Below, in pieces: positions 4,701-8,317 of a stretch of 8,317 nucleotides of DNA. Under the pieces are notes generated by a model. It was not told the origin of the DNA. It ran no database searches and saw nothing but the letters and a program-made list of their open reading frames with translations. Within the stretch, counting starts at the first letter, position 1. Every line of letters begins with the position of its first letter. This DNA is from Acidimicrobiaceae bacterium (GTDB lineage: Bacteria > Actinomycetota > Acidimicrobiia > Acidimicrobiales > Bog-793). The position numbers and the translations under genes are program-made. The stretch is taken from contig JAODBN010000420.1 of NCBI GenBank assembly GCA_025463965.1, positions 1-8,317 of the forward strand. Reading direction: 5' to 3'.

Positions 4701-4718
4701 CCGGCCGGGTCAAGCAGC
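4693..4718. terminator. Hairpin at convergent gene ends
   Basis: GCTGCTGACC (4693-4702) pairs with GGTCAAGCAGC (4708-4718), a 10-bp stem with one bulged A and a GGCCG loop. It includes the TGA of the + strand peptide gene (4698-4700) and ends 2 nt before the stop codon of the minus-strand HTH gene (4720-4722). The position between convergent genes suggests a bidirectional terminator; there is no T tract on either side. Confidence 0.45.
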
Positions 4719-4719
4719 T

Positions 4720-5118
4720 TCAGTCCAGTCGCCGCAGGATGGCATCGACGCGACGTCGAAGGTCGAGGAGCTCTGCCCGAAGCTCGCCCACGCTCTCCAC
4801 GCGATCCTCTCGCCGCTGCTGGACCTCGACTGGCTCAAGCCCAAGCTCCCGGCAGATCGCAGCGCCATCGATCTCGACAACCTGTCCCATCGCCACATAC
4901 GTCAACGGTGTCGCGCGGTAGGGGACGTGCCCGTGCTCCGTTTGGGTGTAGCCGCGCTCGACAGCCCTCCACGTCTTCTGATCAAGGTGGCCGCTGGGGC
5001 TCGGAGTTGCGGTGGCATCGGCGGCCGCTCGAGCTGACAGGCGCATTCCCAACCGGGCCGCCTTGTAGCGGGAGCCGATGTCGCGCAAGAGCGCGGCGTA
5101 CTTAGGGGTGAATTCCAT
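4720..5118 (-). CDS. XRE-like helix-turn-helix protein with C-terminal coiled coil
   Basis: A 132-aa protein. Residues about 8-60 look like a divergent XRE-type DNA-binding domain (LLRDIGSRYKAARLGMRLSARAAAD, then LDQKTWRAVERGYTQ), where 'WRAVERGYT' stands where 'ixxiExGxr' usually occurs. Residues 68-100 (YRATPLTYVAMGQVVEIDG, CRELGLEP) match the part of XRE proteins that follows the fifth helix. Residues 101-132 form a charged coiled coil probably used for dimerisation. The ATG at 5118 lies 14 nt after the preceding gene and has no strong ribosome binding site. It closes the minus-strand cluster that begins with an AlpA-like HTH, so the cluster has a DNA-binding protein at each end. It is probably a transcriptional regulator; the target is unknown. 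Confidence 0.7.
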   Translation of the reverse strand: MEFTPKYAALLRDIGSRYKAARLGMRLSARAAADATATPSPSGHLDQKTWRAVERGYTQTEHGHVPYRATPLTYVAMGQVVEIDGAAICRELGLEPVEVQQRREDRVESVGELRAELLDLRRRVDAILRRLD

Positions 5119-5132
5119 TCTGCGCCGGCCGG

Positions 5133-5621
5133 CTAGGAACGTCCGCTGGCCGGCTCGCCGGGCCCAAGCTGCGCACTCTTAGCTGCAACAGCGAGAGCCG
5201 GAGCAGTCGCAACCGTTCGCAGCCACGCTGGCCCGAGCCGAGGGAACTCGGCGAGCGCCGGCAGTTCACCAGACGAGGAGCCGTACTCGTCAATGTCGTT
5301 TACGAGGCCGTCGAGGATGACGCAGCGTCGTTCGATGCCCTGGCGCAGGCCACCTCCCGGCACTTCCTCGAGGATGCCGTGGCCCCCGAGTCCGAAGATG
5401 GCACCAGCGTCAGAAGCACCCACCCGATCGAGAAGCTCAGCGACCTCCATCTCCCACTCGCCGGAGCGCTCGAAGAACTCGCGGCCGTCAGGGAGAACCC
5501 GGATCACCCGACCGGCTGACGCCTGGTGCACAAGAGCGAGACGCAGGGCAGCGAGGTACTGCTCGCGGAGATCGGCATTGGCGGGCGGGATCGCCTGGCC
5601 CCGCTTTAGGAAGAACCACAC
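5133..5621 (-). CDS. Uncharacterised 162-aa protein
   Basis: I chose GTG 5621 (MWFFLKRGQAIPP...), preceded by GAGGAA at 5630-5635, over the longer frame to 5747, whose extra residues are Arg/Ala-rich shadow of the upstream gene. It overlaps that gene by 16 nt. Visible features are a helix at about 17-33 (ADLREQYLAALRLALVH), a strand pair RVIRVLPDGREFF (38-50), an acidic helix WEMEVAELLDRV (56-67), a Gly-rich turn FGLGGHGILEE (76-86), and a long C-terminal part rich in Ala and Leu. No signal peptide or membrane span is evident. I recognise neither family nor active site. Confidence 0.65.
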   Translation of the reverse strand: MWFFLKRGQAIPPANADLREQYLAALRLALVHQASAGRVIRVLPDGREFFERSGEWEMEVAELLDRVGASDAGAIFGLGGHGILEEVPGGGLRQGIERRCVILDGLVNDIDEYGSSSGELPALAEFPRLGPAWLRTVATAPALAVAAKSAQLGPGEPASGRS

Positions 5622-5971
5622 GACGTCAGTTCCTCGGCTGGTGGCGCGGCGGACAGCTGCTCTCCCGAGACCAGCACGAGGCGCTGCCGGTCTCTGTCGA
5701 TCGTGGCGGCGCCCCCGTTCGAGAGACAGACGTACAGCTCGGCACATCGACGCTCGGTCATGGCTGCCTGGAATACGAAGCGCGCGAACGCCTCGGGGAC
5801 ATCTCCCGGAAGCAAGTCCTGGCCTTCGGCTGGGCTCATCGCCTCTCGCTGGGCGTCGATGGTGGCGAGCAGCGCTGCAATGGCTTCCTTCTCCGAGAAG
5901 ACCCGACCACCATCACGCTCGATCTCGGTGCGGTAGTAGGCCAGCTCCTCGTTGGTCAGCGGGGCTGTCAT
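5606..5971 (-). CDS. Uncharacterised 121-aa protein
   Basis: The start ATG 5971 overlaps the stop of the AlpA-like gene as ATGA and has AGGA at about 5979-5982, so it is preferred to ATG 6001. Residues 1-50 form a helical, acidic region (LTNEELAYYRTEIERDGG, SEKEAIAALLATIDAQREA). Residues about 57-85 form a second helix pair (VPEAFARFVFQAAMTERRC), and about 90-105 a strand hairpin (ATIDRDRQRLVLVSGEQ). Two Cys (76, 82) lie close together. No family recognised. It is the second gene of a tightly packed cluster and is likely translated together with the regulator. Confidence 0.65.
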   Translation of the reverse strand: MTAPLTNEELAYYRTEIERDGGRVFSEKEAIAALLATIDAQREAMSPAEGQDLLPGDVPEAFARFVFQAAMTERRCAELYVCLSNGGAATIDRDRQRLVLVSGEQLSAAPPAEELTSCGSS

Positions 5972-6153
5972 CGGGCGATCCTGCCGGTCCGTTCCATCCA
6001 CCGCAACACGTCCTCGGTGCGCCAGACCCGGCCGGCGCGCAGCTCGGCTCGAGGGTCTGGGAAGTCCTTGGTTCGCGCCAGCTGATCAGCCCGAGAGCGG
6101 CTGACGTCGAGCAACGTAGCGATCTCCGCCAATCCCATGAGCCCGCTCTTCAT
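5968..6153 (-). CDS. AlpA-like helix-turn-helix regulator (excisionase/MerR fold)
   Basis: A small protein (61 aa from ATG 6153; 56 aa from ATG 6138). The core, starting MGLAEIATLLDVSRSRADQL, then RTKDFPDPRAEL and GRVWRTEDVLRWMERTGR, is the standard layout of the AlpA/excisionase-type HTH common in actinobacteria: helix, turn and recognition helix, an FPxP turn, a wing with GRxWRxxDV, and a final helix. Such proteins act as small transcription factors or recombination directionality factors. It heads the minus-strand cluster and diverges from the secreted peptidase gene, with direct repeats (6158-6179) beginning five bases upstream of ATG 6153, suggesting autoregulation. No integrase is present here, so a regulatory role is somewhat favoured over an excisionase role. 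Confidence 0.8.
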   Translation of the reverse strand: MKSGLMGLAEIATLLDVSRSRADQLARTKDFPDPRAELRAGRVWRTEDVLRWMERTGRIAR

Positions 6154-6157
6154 GGGC

Positions 6158-6187
6158 CTGGACAGTAGCACTGGACAGTCGTACAGT
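6158..6187 (+). promoter_or_regulatory. Divergent control region: promoter with two CTGGACAGT repeats
   Basis: CTGGACAGT occurs at 6158-6166 and 6171-6179, an exact 9-bp direct repeat with 13-bp period, and ACAGT occurs again at 6183-6187. The first repeat contains TGGACA (6159-6164), and 17 nt further lies TACAGT (6182-6187): a plausible -35/-10 pair for the + strand peptidase gene. A protein bound to the repeats would cover this promoter and the start of the AlpA-like gene on the other strand. The AlpA-like protein is the natural candidate ligand; this is inference. Confidence 0.45.
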
Positions 6188-6221
6188 GGTGCGGAAGTCC
6201 ACACTCGCCGAGGAGGCCCCG

Positions 6222-8099
6222 ATGGGGCACTGCCCGCAATCGAAGCAGCCAGGTTGCACCTCGAGCTGGCTGCGCGGAGCTGTCGTTGCGACGGCGACGG
6301 CTGCGGCCATTGGTTCGGCAGCCGGTCCGGCAGCGGCGAGTAGCCATGCCCGCGTCTCTCCCCCGGCAGTCTCCGGTCGAGCTCTCTCGATCGTGCCGGC
6401 GGCTGGAGGCCCCGTGAAGATCCGGGTTCATGTGGCGGGCGGCTGGTGGTGCCAGTTCTCCGCGCTCGACCCGTATGTCGGCAGCATCAACAAGCGGGTC
6501 TGGTGCGGAAACGAGACGTTCACCGCGACTGGTTCACTCCAGTCGAACCCGGCGCTGAGTACTCGCCACTTCACCATCGGTCTCACGGTCGAGGGGCGCA
6601 GCGGGCAGGTCGTTCACCGGAGGATCGCCGTCACGCAGGCCCGAGCACCCAAGTCGGTCGATCGCTACTCGGGTGTCCCCCAGTTCGGCCTATACGGAAA
6701 TGGCGGGGACCAGGCGGTCGGTGACTGCGCCGTGGCCGCTGTCGGGGATGTGATCCAGAGCTGGGACGCCCAAGAGGGATTGCCCGCCGGGCCGCTCGGC
6801 CCAGGTCCATTCCTCACCGCCTACCAGTCCATCGTCGGAGGGCCGGGCGGTCCCAACATCGGAGCCGATTCCGTCCAGGTCTTGAACTACTGGCAGCGGA
6901 CCGGCATCGCCGGCAACAAGATTACGGCGTGGCACTCGATCGTGAATCCAGGCATCGACCGACTCCAGTACAACCCAGTGAAGACGGGCGTCTCGGCTCC
7001 TGACCGAGCCACGCTTGAGGACTACCTCGCTAGTCACGGTGCTCTCTACGGTGGCGTCTTCGTCCCGGTCGCGGACTACACCGCGGCAATGGACACGTCG
7101 AGCACGCCGTGGACGACAGTCGAAGCTCCGCGGGGGCGGACAACCATCGGTGCGCATGGAGTCGCGATCGTTGGCTACGACAGCTTCGGTCCCGACCTAG
7201 CGACGTGGGGCTACGTGCAGCACGTGACCTGGGCATGGTGGGCGGCCTACGGTCAGGACGCTTTCTGGATGGCCCGCCCCCGGACCTTCGTGCCCAACCT
7301 GGCTCCTCCGGCGGTGAGCACGACGACCACCACTCCCCCAGTGGCCACCAACTCAAGCAGCGCCACAAGTGCGACGAGCACACCGACCGCCGCGGCTGTC
7401 GGGATCTCCCTCTCGGACGACGCCACCTCGACCAAGGTGGAGGACAGGGCGGGCGATCTCTCGTCAGTTATCAGCATGACGCTCAGCGCAACTGACAGCG
7501 CGGGGGCCACAATGGACGTGCCCGCCGGAACGGTGTCGGTCCTGCTTGCGCCGGTTACTGGCAACCCCGACTGGAAGTCCAAGTGCTCAGCTGGCTTCAG
7601 CAGCGGTGATGTCTTCCAGTGCGAGCTGTCCTTCCCTGGGCCTGGTAACTACAGCGTCTCGGCAAGCTTTAGCGGGAATGGCATCCAGGCGATCGCGAGT
7701 CAGAGCTTCCAGATCGGACCAACCTCCGAGACGTTGACCGAGCCGGTCCAAGCTAGCTACAGCGGCACCAGCGATCTAGTCTGCGGCGCCTTCTACTGCT
7801 CGACCTTCTCGACGTCAATGGAGCTCTCCAACGCTCCAGCGCCCAGCGCAGGAAGCACCCTGCCTGGCACCGTCACGCTCTCGTACTACGTCGGAGGGTT
7901 GTGGACCCAGTTCGCCACCGGGAGCTTCCCCTACTCAGATTCCACCGCGCCCGCTCTCACGGTTACCGGCGGCGTCTCCAAGGAGTCGCAGCAGGTCGAG
8001 GTTAACTATGCCGGCGGCACGTACACGAGTGCCAACGGCGAACTGGTCACCATCCAACCGGCATCCTTCATCGTCGACCTTCCGCCGCCTCTCTGGTAG
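6222..8099 (+). CDS. Secreted papain/C39-like cysteine peptidase with beta-sandwich domains
   Basis: A 625-aa protein. ATG 6222 is preferred to GTG 6186 because AGGAGG (6211-6216) precedes it by 5 nt. A signal peptide covers residues about 1-39 (hydrophobic AVVATATAAAIGSAAGPA, cleavage near A39). Residues about 62-140 form an Ig-like beta domain with Cys77/Cys95. The peptidase-like core (about 145-352) has GDQAVGDCAVAA with Cys169 at a helix start, GAHGVAIVGYD with His312 and Asp320, and a TWAWWAAYGQDAFW tail. This order (GDC, later HxVxxVGYD) is that of papain-fold and C39-like peptidases. A Thr/Ser/Pro linker (about 361-392) leads to two further beta-sandwich domains (about 394-498 with Cys455/Cys467; 503-620 with Cys521/Cys526). 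No sortase motif or C-terminal membrane anchor is seen, so it should be released. Its substrate is unknown; an inactive, binding-only core is possible. Confidence 0.75.
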   Translation: MGHCPQSKQPGCTSSWLRGAVVATATAAAIGSAAGPAAASSHARVSPPAVSGRALSIVPAAGGPVKIRVHVAGGWWCQFSALDPYVGSINKRVWCGNETFTATGSLQSNPALSTRHFTIGLTVEGRSGQVVHRRIAVTQARAPKSVDRYSGVPQFGLYGNGGDQAVGDCAVAAVGDVIQSWDAQEGLPAGPLGPGPFLTAYQSIVGGPGGPNIGADSVQVLNYWQRTGIAGNKITAWHSIVNPGIDRLQYNPVKTGVSAPDRATLEDYLASHGALYGGVFVPVADYTAAMDTSSTPWTTVEAPRGRTTIGAHGVAIVGYDSFGPDLATWGYVQHVTWAWWAAYGQDAFWMARPRTFVPNLAPPAVSTTTTTPPVATNSSSATSATSTPTAAAVGISLSDDATSTKVEDRAGDLSSVISMTLSATDSAGATMDVPAGTVSVLLAPVTGNPDWKSKCSAGFSSGDVFQCELSFPGPGNYSVSASFSGNGIQAIASQSFQIGPTSETLTEPVQASYSGTSDLVCGAFYCSTFSTSMELSNAPAPSAGSTLPGTVTLSYYVGGLWTQFATGSFPYSDSTAPALTVTGGVSKESQQVEVNYAGGTYTSANGELVTIQPASFIVDLPPPLW

Positions 8100-8253
8100 G
8101 CGGGCGCAGCGAGGCGGGAGCGTATGCGGCCCCGCTACGGAGGGGCATCTCACCTCGCGTCGCCGGACTCAGCAGCCGTGTCCTCCATAGACCAGGGCCG
8201 AAAGCTCGCTTGATGTGGAGCCTGCATTGAAAGCCTGCGAGAAGGTCTGGCGT
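8100..8253. other. Apparently gene-free segment after the peptidase gene
   Basis: I see no convincing ORF, RNA gene or classic terminator here. There are only short, weak inverted repeats (for example GAGG...CCTC near 8141-8157) and no T tract. Base composition is like that of the rest of the window. Confidence 0.4.
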
Positions 8254-8317
8254 ATGCAGTACATGAAGTCCCCGGCCCCTTGCCCGCTGGTTGTGACCGT
8301 CGTCTGGAGCGTCCCCA
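8254..8317 (+). CDS. Possible start of a gene running off the window
   Basis: ATG 8254 is followed by an open frame to the window end (MQYMKSPAPCPLVVTVVWSV...). GAGAAGG (8239-8245) is a reasonable ribosome binding site. A short hydrophobic stretch after Lys could be the beginning of a signal peptide. Only 21 codons are visible, so this may be chance. Confidence 0.25.
   Translation, partial: MQYMKSPAPCPLVVTVVWSVP

Noticed and set aside
5293..6168. Long + strand open frame of 291 codons
   Set aside because: It is antisense to three overlapping minus-strand genes with coherent starts and natural composition; its own product is Ser/Arg/Pro-rich, as expected for a shadow frame at high G+C.
1..8317. 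CRISPR arrays, insertion sequences, integrase attachment sites
   Set aside because: No regularly spaced 20-40 bp repeats, no transposase or integrase motifs and no terminal repeats were seen.

Overview
The window is GC-rich (roughly two thirds G+C by eye). Its reading frames have G/C-rich third positions, GTG starts are common, and Shine-Dalgarno sites are GGAGG-like, all of which fit an actinobacterial-type genome. The gene content (replication-type helix-turn-helix genes, many very small overlapping genes of unknown function, an AlpA-like regulator) suggests a mobile element such as a plasmid, an integrative element or a phage-derived island. No integrase, relaxase, tRNA, rRNA, transposase or CRISPR array is visible, so the element type cannot be decided from this window.

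Left part (1-3198, + strand): a compact run of co-oriented genes, most joined by 1-4 nt stop/start overlaps. It begins with the tail of an unseen gene, then a winged-helix protein of the replication-initiator type (63-719). The 3' half of that gene is full of DNA repeats: four GGGGGGTC-N6-GAYCCCCC units and at least four GTCCGCCAA(C/G) direct repeats, followed by an AT-richer gap. This is the best candidate for a replication origin. Next come a free-standing winged-helix domain of a type I associate with the C-terminus of RepA/primase-like helicases (800-1375), an XRE-type regulator (1377-1811), a one-pass membrane protein with a doubtful N-terminal part (1811-2326), three small unknown genes, and a small protein resembling a tail domain of phage recombination proteins (2938-3198).

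Middle part (3199-4700): a convergent gap with an inverted repeat, then three minus-strand genes: a small unknown protein, a three-helix membrane protein and an unknown upstream ORF. After these, on the + strand, a 21-codon ORF with a strong ribosome binding site overlaps by GTGA the gene for a 73-aa exported or membrane-anchored peptide that ends in Cys. A hairpin lies at the convergent junction with the next minus-strand cluster.

Right part (4720-8317): a minus-strand four-gene cluster (AlpA-like HTH, two unknown proteins, XRE-like HTH) read from about 6153 down to 4720. It diverges from a large + strand gene (6222-8099). The shared upstream region carries two exact CTGGACAGT repeats overlapping a plausible promoter. 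The + strand gene encodes a 625-aa secreted protein with a papain/C39-like cysteine-peptidase core flanked by beta-sandwich domains. The last 218 bases hold no convincing gene, except perhaps the start of one running off the window.
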